Under the pieces are notes generated by a model, which was given only the letters and a program-made list of their open reading frames with translations, made no database searches and was not told the origin of the DNA. From Flavobacteriales bacterium (lineage in GTDB: Bacteria > Bacteroidota > Bacteroidia > Flavobacteriales_D > Sanyastnellaceae), in contig DQKQ01000052.1 of the NCBI GenBank assembly GCA_015660615.1, forward strand, positions 1-6,327: a stretch of 6,327 bases of DNA, in the 5' to 3' direction. Shown piece by piece: positions 1 to 5,591 of the stretch. Position 1 is the stretch's first letter, and each line of letters opens with the position of its first letter. The position numbers and the translations under genes were made by a program.

Positions 1-584
1 AAAGCGATTGATTCAGCTCCAAGAGAGAAACCCGCAAGAGCCTCAAGAACGATGATCATTTGGTCTACGTTAGTTACATCGATATCACCCATGCCGAGAA
101 TGTGTGTCTCGATAAGGATAATGAAGATAACACTGAGTCCGAAAACAGCTAATCCTGCAACTCCAAGCCCCATTACTGTGCCTCCAGTAAATGATACTTT
201 TAAAGCTTTCGATAAGCTTGTTTTTGCAGCCTCAGCTGTTCTTACGTTAGCTTCAGTTGCGATGCGCATACCGATGTTACCAGCAACAGCTGAGAAGATG
301 GCTCCGATTACAAATGCAACAACAATAAACCAGTGCGTATCAGGCACTATAGTTGAAACAAAAGCTAGTGCAGCACCAGCGATTACGACAAAAATTGCAA
401 GTAGGCGGTATTCAGCATTTAGGAATGCAAGAGCACCTTCATGAATGTATGTGGCAATTTCCGTCATTCTGGCGTTTCCCTTGGGTTGTTTGCGTACCCA
501 AGAACCTTTAATAGCCATAACGACTAAGCCAAGAATGGCAATTACAGGGACTAGATAAAGTATGTTGTCAAATAAAAACTGCAT
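1..584 (-). CDS. hppA: Membrane-bound ion-translocating pyrophosphatase, N-terminal part (runs off left edge)
   Basis: This is the first 194 codons of a V-type membrane pyrophosphatase, an integral membrane pump that couples hydrolysis of PPi to export of H+ or Na+. Reading the minus strand from the ATG at 584-582 gives a protein starting MQFLFDNILYLVPVIAILGL. It has hydrophobic stretches near residues 3-25, 60-80, 85-102 and 132-158. Family hallmarks visible are GNIGMRIATEANVRTAEAAK (102-121) and GFSLGAESIA (185-194), just before the expected GGG and K-A-A-D-V-G-A-D-L-V-G-K substrate-binding segment, which lies outside the window. Full-length family members are usually about 650-800 residues, so most of the gene is missing at the edge, not truncated by mutation. 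The start follows pdhB by 53 bp on the same strand, so the two may share a transcript. No Shine-Dalgarno is visible. Ion specificity (H+ or Na+) and K+ dependence are set by residues not seen here; the GAESIA form weakly recalls the K+-dependent clade. Confidence 0.95.
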   Translation of the reverse strand, partial: MQFLFDNILYLVPVIAILGLVVMAIKGSWVRKQPKGNARMTEIATYIHEGALAFLNAEYRLLAIFVVIAGAALAFVSTIVPDTHWFIVVAFVIGAIFSAVAGNIGMRIATEANVRTAEAAKTSLSKALKVSFTGGTVMGLGVAGLAVFGLSVIFIILIETHILGMGDIDVTNVDQMIIVLEALAGFSLGAESIA

Positions 585-602
585 GATGTATAATTTTAGT
601 TC

Positions 603-629
603 ATTGCCGAATATTAATAGTTCGGCGAT
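603..629. repeat. Inverted repeat in the pdhB-hppA gap
   Basis: GCCGAA (606-611) and TTCGGC (621-626) are perfect inverse complements around a 9-nt AT-rich loop. On the plus strand the stem can extend to 603-611/621-629 with one T-G wobble, and a T-rich run follows (630-645). On the minus strand, the direction in which pdhB and hppA are transcribed, the extension has a C-A mismatch and no T-run follows. It could be a weak terminator or processing site after pdhB, or a barrier to antisense transcription; the sequence does not decide which. Confidence 0.45.
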
Positions 630-637
630 TTATTTAC

Positions 638-1621
638 TTATTTATTAACGTATATGACGTTTTTAACAGCTTCCATAATTTCTTTTATTTGTGGAAGAGC
701 TTCGTCAATTAGAGTTGTTGCAAATGCAAAAGGAGTGTCGGATTGGCATAACCGAATAATAGGAGCGTCAAGGTGGTCAAAGGCATTCCGCTGAACGCGA
801 TATGCAACTTCAGATGAAACAGAGCTTACTGGGAAGCTCTCCTCTACAATAACAAGTCGATTTGTTTTCTTTACAGATTCGATAATAGTATCGAGGTCAA
901 GAGGACGTATAGTTACGAGGTCGATGATTTCAACTTCGACTCCTTCCTTTGCCAGTTCATCAGCTGCAGCGTGAACTACTTTGAGGATTTTACCGAAAGA
1001 AACAATAGTGACATCAGAGCCCTTTTGCCTAACGTTCGCTTTACCTATAGGTACTAAAAACTCACCTTCGGGAATCATGCCCTTGTCCCCATACATTTTT
1101 TCCGACTCCATAATTAGGACAGGATCATTGTCACGAATGGCTGATTTAAGGAGTCCTTTAGCTTCGTAAGGTGTGAATGGTGTCACAACTTTAAGACCAG
1201 GAATAGCAGAATACATCGCTTCATAACTTTGGCTGTGGGTTGCTGCTAATTGACCAGCCGGGCCGTTAGGGCCTCGAAATACTATGGGAGTTGAAAATTG
1301 ACCACCGCTCATTTGTAGCATCTTGGCGGCGTGATTTATTATTTGGTCTGAGGCTAATACAGCAAAATTCCAGGTCATATATTCAACGATAGGTCTTAAG
1401 CCATTCATAGCTGCACCTACTGCAATGCTAGTGAAACCGAGCTCGGCAATGGGTGTGTCAATTACTCTTCGAGCACCAAATTCATCCAACATGCCCTTAG
1501 AAGCTTTGTAGGCACCGTTGTACTCGGCAACCTCCTCTCCTATGAGGAAAACACGCTCGTCTCGGCGCATTTCTTCGCTCATAGCTTCAGCTACGGCTTC
1601 TCTATATGTGATTTCACGCAT
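638..1621 (-). CDS. pdhB: Pyruvate dehydrogenase E1 component, beta subunit
   Basis: This 327-residue protein is the beta subunit of the thiamine-diphosphate-dependent E1 heterotetramer, which decarboxylates pyruvate and acetylates the lipoyl group of E2 in the cytoplasmic PDH complex. The N-terminal transketolase-like pyrimidine-binding domain spans about residues 4-178, with GEEV (28-31) and DTPIAE (55-60). E60 is the glutamate expected to touch the ThDP aminopyrimidine. The segments FRGPNGPAGQLAATHSQ (115-131, conserved H129) and MESEKMYGDKG (171-181) also belong to it. The C-terminal transketolase domain (about 195-318) has DLVTIRPLDLD (234-244) and VIVEESFP (257-264). Length and motifs match complete E1-beta proteins. 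The alpha subunit (pdhA) and E2 are not in the window. The related branched-chain 2-oxoacid dehydrogenase E1-beta is the main alternative, but the YNGAYKASKGMLDEFGA segment (34-50) is what I recall from Bacteroidota PdhB. It is transcribed divergently from etfB and followed by hppA. No Shine-Dalgarno is seen. Confidence 0.95.
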   Translation of the reverse strand: MREITYREAVAEAMSEEMRRDERVFLIGEEVAEYNGAYKASKGMLDEFGARRVIDTPIAELGFTSIAVGAAMNGLRPIVEYMTWNFAVLASDQIINHAAKMLQMSGGQFSTPIVFRGPNGPAGQLAATHSQSYEAMYSAIPGLKVVTPFTPYEAKGLLKSAIRDNDPVLIMESEKMYGDKGMIPEGEFLVPIGKANVRQKGSDVTIVSFGKILKVVHAAADELAKEGVEVEIIDLVTIRPLDLDTIIESVKKTNRLVIVEESFPVSSVSSEVAYRVQRNAFDHLDAPIIRLCQSDTPFAFATTLIDEALPQIKEIMEAVKNVIYVNK

Positions 1622-1650
1622 GGTATTGACGCATAATTCGGTCGGCGAAG

Positions 1651-1678
1651 TTAAGCCAATTATGACTGTATTAAGCCA
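1651..1678. promoter_or_regulatory. Direct repeat TTAAGCCA x2, possible operator between pdhB and etfB
   Basis: The 8-mer TTAAGCCA occurs at 1651-1658 and again at 1671-1678, exactly 20 bp apart, about two helical turns. The pair lies in the middle of the 117-bp divergent spacer. The right copy contains the TTA proposed as the upstream box of the etfB promoter, and the left copy is about 30 bp upstream of the pdhB start. This spacing suits a dimeric regulator bound to one face of the DNA and acting on both genes, but no regulator is identified and chance cannot be excluded. Confidence 0.35.
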
Positions 1679-1698
1679 CCTCTCTATTCATACCTTTG
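1671..1698 (+). promoter_or_regulatory. Candidate Bacteroidota-type promoter for etfB
   Basis: TACCTTTG at 1691-1698 is an exact match to the TAnnTTTG box recognised by the primary sigma factor of Bacteroidota. A TTA at 1671-1673 lies 17 nt upstream, where TTG or TTTG is expected. Transcription would then begin a few bases after 1698, leaving a leader of about 35 nt before the etfB ATG at 1739. Nothing else in the spacer fits as well on this strand. Confidence 0.5.
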
Positions 1699-1702
1699 CA
1701 AT

Positions 1703-1722
1703 TCTGAGAAATGTGTCTCAGA
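1703..1722 (+). promoter_or_regulatory. Palindrome at the predicted 5' end of the etf transcript
   Basis: TCTGAGA (1703-1709) and TCTCAGA (1716-1722) form perfect 7-bp arms around a 6-nt spacer, ending 16 nt before the etfB start and followed by ATTTTC. It starts about 5 nt after the TACCTTTG box, so it would either be a DNA operator over the transcription start or a hairpin at the extreme 5' end of the mRNA. A short stem plus T-run also resembles an attenuator. The sequence alone cannot separate these. Confidence 0.45.
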
Positions 1723-1738
1723 TTTTCAATTATTAAGT

Positions 1739-2479
1739 ATGAAATTGCTTGTTTGTATCAGTAAAGCTCCAGATACCACTAGTCGTATCGCCTTTACAGA
1801 CGGGGATAAACGCTTCGATGAAAGCGGCGTCCAATTTATTGTCAATCCTTATGATGAGTGGTATGCTCTTGTACGTGCTATCGAATTGGTTGAAGCTCAA
1901 GGAGGTTCAGTCACTACAATTACAGTAGGTGACGCAACATGTGATCCTATTATTCGCAAGGCTTTAGCGATAGGTGCTAGTGATGCAGTGAGAATAGATG
2001 CTAATCCTACAGATTCTTCTCAGGTAGCTAGATTGATTTCTAATTACGCAAATGATAAATCTTATGATATCATATTTGCAGGTAAAGAAACCATTAATCA
2101 CAACTCATCTGCTGTACCTGCTATGATTGCGGAGTGTATGGATCTTCCATATGTTGCACTTGCCACTTCAATTGATGTAGATGGTGATTTATCAACTCTT
2201 AATTGTGAATCTACAGGAGGTACAAACAATGTGTCTGTAAAAGGTTCGTTTGTATTAAGTGCTACAAAGGGCATGGCTGAGCAAAGAATCCCTAATATGA
2301 GAGGAATTATGTCTGCAAGAACTAAACCTCTTACAGTTGTTGAAGCTTCAGGAGTAACCGCTACTACAGAGGTAAGTAAATTTACACTACCACCTGCAAA
2401 AGGTGATTGCGTTATGGTAGATGCTGATAACGCAGCAGAGTTAGTTCGTCTTTTACGTGAAGAAGCAAAAATTATTTAG
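1739..2479 (+). CDS. etfB: Electron transfer flavoprotein, beta subunit
   Basis: This 246-residue protein is the small ETF subunit, which pairs with EtfA to carry electrons from acyl-CoA and other dehydrogenases to the quinone pool through ETF:quinone oxidoreductase. It has the ETF alpha/beta Rossmann-like fold: MKLLVCISKAPDTT at the start, FIVNPYDEWYALVRAIEL (33-50), TVGD (62-65), and the nucleotide-loop region IIFAGKETINHNSSAVPAMI (111-130). The partner-docking loop region is QRIPNMRGIMSARTKPL (182-198). Length is normal for the family. The loop after GKETI departs from the D-D-D-C-N-Q-T-G pattern of mitochondrial EtfB, so AMP binding may differ (see findings). The ATG chosen gives the full N-terminal strand and lies behind a good promoter candidate. 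The stop codon TAG abuts the etfA ATG with no gap, which suggests translational coupling. No acyl-CoA dehydrogenase or ETF:QO gene is in view. Confidence 0.95.
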   Translation: MKLLVCISKAPDTTSRIAFTDGDKRFDESGVQFIVNPYDEWYALVRAIELVEAQGGSVTTITVGDATCDPIIRKALAIGASDAVRIDANPTDSSQVARLISNYANDKSYDIIFAGKETINHNSSAVPAMIAECMDLPYVALATSIDVDGDLSTLNCESTGGTNNVSVKGSFVLSATKGMAEQRIPNMRGIMSARTKPLTVVEASGVTATTEVSKFTLPPAKGDCVMVDADNAAELVRLLREEAKII

Positions 2480-3409
2480 ATGTCAGTTTTAGTATATATC
2501 CAAACACAAGAGGGTAAGGCTACTAAGGCCGGACTTGAAGTTGCATCGTTTGCAAAAAACATGAATGTAGGTGACGTAACAGCACTTGTTCCAGGAACGT
2601 TATCAGGTGATGGTGGTCTTGGTTCTGTAGGGGTTTCTAAAGTGCTACACTTCTCAGAAGGCGTAACAGATAACTCACAACTTTCTAAACTTACTCAAGC
2701 AGCGGCTCAAAGTGTTGACGCATCAACTATTGTATTCTCGGGTAACAACGATGGCAATTCTATAGCGCCCCGTGTTGCAATAGCCATGAATGTTGGTTAC
2801 GTATCGGGCGTTACATGTCTTCCTGAGGGTAAGACCTTTACAAGAAATGTATTTAGTGGAAAAGCAACAGCTGCAGTTAACGTAATGTCTGATGTATGTG
2901 TCATTTCTATTACACCTAATTCGTACGGTATAAAATCTGATGCAGGAGAGGCTTCTGTAGAAACGTTTTCTGCTGATATAGGAGCTCAGCGTGTCGTTTT
3001 AAATGGATTTACCCCAACAAGTAATGATGGTTCTGTTCCTCTACCAGAGGCAGAAAGAGTGGTTTCTGCTGGTCGTGGCCTTAAGGGACCCGAGAATTGG
3101 GGTATTGTTGAGGATCTAGCACGTGCATTAGGTGCCACGACAGCTTGTAGTCGTCCCGTAGGAGATATGGGGTGGCGTCCTCATCACGAGCATGTAGGCC
3201 AAACAGGTTTAACCATACGTCCCGACTTATACATTGCCTGTGGAATATCAGGTGCGATTCAGCATCTTGCGGGGGTCAATCAAAGTAAAGTAATCGTCGT
3301 TATCAATACTGACCCTGAGGCACCATTCTTTAAGGCAGCTGATTATGGAATTGTTGGTGATGTCTTTGAAGTTCTTCCTAAATTAACAGAAGCAATTAAA
3401 GAGCTTTAA
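2480..3409 (+). CDS. etfA: Electron transfer flavoprotein, alpha subunit
   Basis: This 309-residue protein is the large ETF subunit and carries the redox-active FAD. An N-terminal ETF domain (about 1-180) is followed by the C-terminal FAD-binding domain: AGRGLKGPENW (197-207), CSRPVGDMGWRP (223-234), GQTG (240-243), GISGAIQHLAG (255-265), NTDPEAPFFKAADYGIVGD (276-294). By alignment to human ETF-alpha from memory, R225, T242, H262, N276 and D294 correspond to the FAD ligands R249, T266, H286, N300 and D318 at a constant offset of 24, and the C-termini also coincide. The protein is therefore full length with an apparently intact FAD site. It starts directly after the etfB stop, in the usual B-then-A order. 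The next gene begins 18 bp after its stop, with no terminator between them. Confidence 0.96.
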   Translation: MSVLVYIQTQEGKATKAGLEVASFAKNMNVGDVTALVPGTLSGDGGLGSVGVSKVLHFSEGVTDNSQLSKLTQAAAQSVDASTIVFSGNNDGNSIAPRVAIAMNVGYVSGVTCLPEGKTFTRNVFSGKATAAVNVMSDVCVISITPNSYGIKSDAGEASVETFSADIGAQRVVLNGFTPTSNDGSVPLPEAERVVSAGRGLKGPENWGIVEDLARALGATTACSRPVGDMGWRPHHEHVGQTGLTIRPDLYIACGISGAIQHLAGVNQSKVIVVINTDPEAPFFKAADYGIVGDVFEVLPKLTEAIKEL

Positions 3410-3427
3410 TTAAATTAGCGTTAATAC

Positions 3428-4135
3428 ATGAAGAAAATAGACCTTGAAATATTTGACATCTCTTTAAATGGAGGTAATTCAGGGGCCTATGTTATGGTGT
3501 TAATGGAAAAAGGAGGTAATAGGAAAATTCCCATATTAATTGGTGGTTTTGAAGCTCAATACATAGCTATAGAACTTGAGAACATGAAGCCTAGTCGCCC
3601 ACTGACTCATGATCTTTTTAAGTCTACTTTGTCATCTTTTGGTATGACTGTCACTGAGGTTGTGATATTTGATTATAAAGAAGGCGTCTTTTTTGCTAAA
3701 ATTATTGTTACTGACGGAGAGAAGGTAGTTGAAGTGGATTCGAGGTCATCAGATGCAGTTGCTATTGCAGTGAGGTTTAGAGCTCCAATTAGATGTTATG
3801 AAACTGTTATAGAAACTACAGGGATTACTCCAGAGGAGGAGGCTGAGATTAATAGAGAAGAAACCGAGTCAGATAAGGAGGGGCAAAATGTTGACGAACA
3901 AGATGTTGAGGGTGATAAAGCATTGAATCCAAATTTGAAAACTTCAGAATTGGATGAGGATAAAAGTAGCAACAAAGATGACGATGTAGAGTCGGAGGGT
4001 AAATTCGATGAAGATATTAAGAGGAAGAATATTATAGAACTAAAGAAAAAGCTTAAGGATGCCATTAATAATGAGGATTACGAATCGGCTTCTAAAATTC
4101 GTGATAAAATTGATAAAATTAATTCAGATCAATAA
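3428..4135 (+). CDS. Bifunctional nuclease (DUF151/BFN) family protein with acidic linker and C-terminal UVR motif
   Basis: This is a 235-residue cytoplasmic protein. Residues 1-135 match the BFN/DUF151 domain: KIDLEIFDISLNGGNSGAYV (3-22), RKIPILIGGFEAQYIAIELE (32-51), RPLTHDLFKSTL (57-68) and VVEVDSRSSDAVAIAVRFRA (100-119). Plant relatives of the domain have been reported to have DNase and RNase activity; the bacterial role is poorly defined. Residues about 135-200 form a highly charged, Asp/Glu/Lys/Asn/Ser-rich segment without predicted fold. Residues about 204-232 (ELKKKLKDAINNEDYESAS, then KIRDKIDKI) are a UVR motif, the short helical hairpin by which UvrB and UvrC contact each other. BFN plus UVR is a known Bacteroidota architecture, but this linker seems long. 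It follows etfA by 18 bp and precedes purE by 5 bp. I recall the etfB-etfA-BFN order from other Bacteroidota. Nuclease activity is inferred from family only. Confidence 0.88.
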   Translation: MKKIDLEIFDISLNGGNSGAYVMVLMEKGGNRKIPILIGGFEAQYIAIELENMKPSRPLTHDLFKSTLSSFGMTVTEVVIFDYKEGVFFAKIIVTDGEKVVEVDSRSSDAVAIAVRFRAPIRCYETVIETTGITPEEEAEINREETESDKEGQNVDEQDVEGDKALNPNLKTSELDEDKSSNKDDDVESEGKFDEDIKRKNIIELKKKLKDAINNEDYESASKIRDKIDKINSDQ

Positions 4136-4140
4136 TAATT

Positions 4141-4638
4141 ATGTGTAAAGTAGCTATAATAATGGGGAGCACTTCTGACCTTCCTGTAATGGAAGAAGCC
4201 ATGAAGGTTCTCAAAGAACTTGGAGTTGAATATAAAGCTACTGTTGTTAGTGCTCATAGAACTCCGGATAGATTGTCTGAATTTGCAAAACGTGCAGTTA
4301 AAGACGGTTTTAAGGTGATTATTGCCGGAGCTGGTGGTGCGGCACATCTTCCCGGGATGACAGCCTCTTATACACCTTTGCCCGTAATTGGAGTGCCAAT
4401 TAAAAGTAGCAATTCCATCGATGGATGGGATTCTGTTTTGAGTATTTTGCAGATGCCATCAGGTGTCCCAGTTGCTACTGTTGCACTTGATGGAGCTCGT
4501 AATGCTGGTATTTTAGCTGCCCAAATAATTGCCACTTCTGATTCTGTTCTCCTAGACCGAATTGTGTCTTTTAAGTCTGCACTCAAATCTAAAGTTGAAG
4601 ATTCAACTTCAATTGTGGAAAATCACAAGACAAAATAA
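4141..4638 (+). CDS. purE: N5-carboxyaminoimidazole ribonucleotide mutase, class I PurE
   Basis: This 165-residue cytoplasmic enzyme converts N5-CAIR to CAIR in de novo purine synthesis, working with the ATP-dependent PurK, which is not in the window. Class I signatures are complete: IMGSTSDLP (7-15) binds the ribonucleotide phosphate; SAHRTPD (37-43) holds H39, the counterpart of the catalytic histidine of E. coli PurE; AGAGGAAHLPGM (62-73); PVIGVPIKS (81-89); MPSGVPVATVALDG (105-118); and NAGILAAQI (121-129). The length is that of stand-alone bacterial PurE, which forms an octamer. The start is the first ATG after the BFN stop, 5 bp away, and places the first beta strand correctly. Its TAA stop shares one base with the ATG of the next gene (TAATG). 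The AAHLPGM form argues against the AIR carboxylase class II type. Confidence 0.97.
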   Translation: MCKVAIIMGSTSDLPVMEEAMKVLKELGVEYKATVVSAHRTPDRLSEFAKRAVKDGFKVIIAGAGGAAHLPGMTASYTPLPVIGVPIKSSNSIDGWDSVLSILQMPSGVPVATVALDGARNAGILAAQIIATSDSVLLDRIVSFKSALKSKVEDSTSIVENHKTK

Positions 4639-5555
4639 TGTCTGATTTGGCATCAACACACAAAGAGTTTAATCCGGACAATCTTAATCCTCAGAAACTT
4701 CACGCCTTATTATTAGGAGGTGTTGCTCCTAGACCGATTGCATTTGCAAGTACGATTGATAAAGAAGGTAGAGTAAACCTTGCTCCCTTTAGTTATTTTA
4801 ATGTTTTTTCAGCTAACCCTCCCATTTTAATTTTTTCTCCAGCTCGAAGAGGGAAAGACAATACTACCAAGCATACATTAGATAATGTCCTTGAAGTTCC
4901 CGAAGTTGTGATTAATATGGTTGACTACGATTTAGTTCATGCTTGTTCACTTGCTTCCACGGATTATCCTCAAGGTGTTAATGAGTTTGAGAAAGCTGGA
5001 TTGACGGAAGTGCCATCTGTGACAATTGCTCCTCCAAGAGTTCTTGAATCACCTGTTTCTATGGAGTGTAAAGTGTTGAAGGTTGAGTCTTTCGGTCCCA
5101 ACCCAGGGGCGGGTAACTTGGTCTTCTGTGAAATTAAGAGAATGCATTTTCGAAATAATGTGTTGGGCTCAGACGGGTTACCAGATGCTGTTTTACTTGA
5201 CCTTGTGGCTAGATGTGGCGGCTCTTATTACGCTAGGGCGTCAAAGGAGGCGCTCTTTGAAATACCTAAGCCGATAGCAAATTTAGGGATAGGGGTGGAT
5301 GCCATCCCTAAAGACATCTGTACTAGTAGTATTCTTACAGGAAAACATCTTGCTATGCTTGGTAATGTTGAGAGTTTACCAGACGAAACAGAGGTGAATG
5401 ATTATAAGCTAATTGAATTATCTGAGATATTTTTAGATTATGCTGATAATGGAGTTGTTTTAGAGTTGGAGCTGCATAAACACGCGTTAAAACTTCTTGA
5501 CAATGGAAATGTTGATGAAGCGTGGAAAACACTTCTAACTTTTAACCTCGGATAG
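4638..5555 (+). CDS. Flavin reductase-like (FMN-binding split-barrel) family protein
   Basis: This 305-residue soluble protein contains a flavin reductase-like domain (about residues 20-195), a split beta-barrel that binds FMN. Visible motifs are VAPRPIAFASTI (29-40), NLAPFSYFNVFSANPP (47-62), KDNTTKHTLDN (73-83), VNEFEKAGLT (114-123) and ESPVSMECKV (137-146). Such proteins bind or reduce FMN, often for a partner oxygenase, but the substrate of this subgroup is not known to me. After DLVARCGGSYYARA (188-201) comes a further segment of about 100 residues that is not part of the barrel; similar Bacteroidota proteins have the same extended length. FEIPKPIANLGIGVDAIP (207-224) links the two parts. 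The ATG overlaps the purE stop by one base, implying translational coupling. No oxygenase gene is nearby, so a role as a two-component reductase is unsupported. It is not related to the ETF subunits in sequence. Confidence 0.88.
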   Translation: MSDLASTHKEFNPDNLNPQKLHALLLGGVAPRPIAFASTIDKEGRVNLAPFSYFNVFSANPPILIFSPARRGKDNTTKHTLDNVLEVPEVVINMVDYDLVHACSLASTDYPQGVNEFEKAGLTEVPSVTIAPPRVLESPVSMECKVLKVESFGPNPGAGNLVFCEIKRMHFRNNVLGSDGLPDAVLLDLVARCGGSYYARASKEALFEIPKPIANLGIGVDAIPKDICTSSILTGKHLAMLGNVESLPDETEVNDYKLIELSEIFLDYADNGVVLELELHKHALKLLDNGNVDEAWKTLLTFNLG

Positions 5556-5557
5556 TA

Positions 5558-5587
5558 TTGTTTTTACATTTCCTTAAATTACCTTTA
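5558..5587 (+). promoter_or_regulatory. Candidate promoter before the DUF3127 gene
   Basis: TTG at 5558-5560, a 19-nt spacer, and TACCTTTA at 5580-5587 match the Bacteroidota pattern TTG...TAnnTTTG except for the last base. It occupies almost all of the 36-bp gap between the flavin reductase gene and the DUF3127 gene, and shares TACCTTT with the etfB promoter candidate. If used, transcription would start at or within a few bases of the ATG at 5592, giving an almost leaderless mRNA. Confidence 0.35.
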
Positions 5588-5591
5588 TAGC

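Noticed and set aside
52..444. Plus-strand open frame of 130 codons
   Set aside because: It is antisense to the clear hppA coding frame, has low-complexity Thr/Ala/Pro composition and no recognisable family.
603..629. Calling the inverted repeat a strong intrinsic terminator for pdhB
   Set aside because: On the minus strand the stem is only 6 bp with a 9-nt loop and no T-run follows, so it is recorded as an inverted repeat only.
1518..1736. Plus-strand open frame of 72 codons running through the divergent spacer
   Set aside because: It begins inside pdhB on the opposite strand, shows no family features, and would cover the whole promoter region of etfB.
1739..3409. EtfBA as an electron-bifurcating ETF
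   Set aside because: The EtfB loop lacks the D-G-D-T-A-Q-V-G-P pattern expected for the second FAD, and no partner bifurcating dehydrogenase is present in the window.
3796..4065. Minus-strand open frame of 89 codons rich in Ser and Leu, looking like a secreted or membrane peptide
   Set aside because: It is the complement of the Asp/Glu-rich linker codons of the nuclease gene; the serine/leucine runs are a by-product of that composition.
4129..4586. Two minus-strand open frames of 72 codons within purE
   Set aside because: Both are antisense to the strongly conserved PurE motifs and have no protein-like pattern.
5083..5277. Plus-strand open frame of 64 codons inside the flavin reductase gene
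   Set aside because: It is out of frame within a well-conserved protein and shows no own start context or motif.
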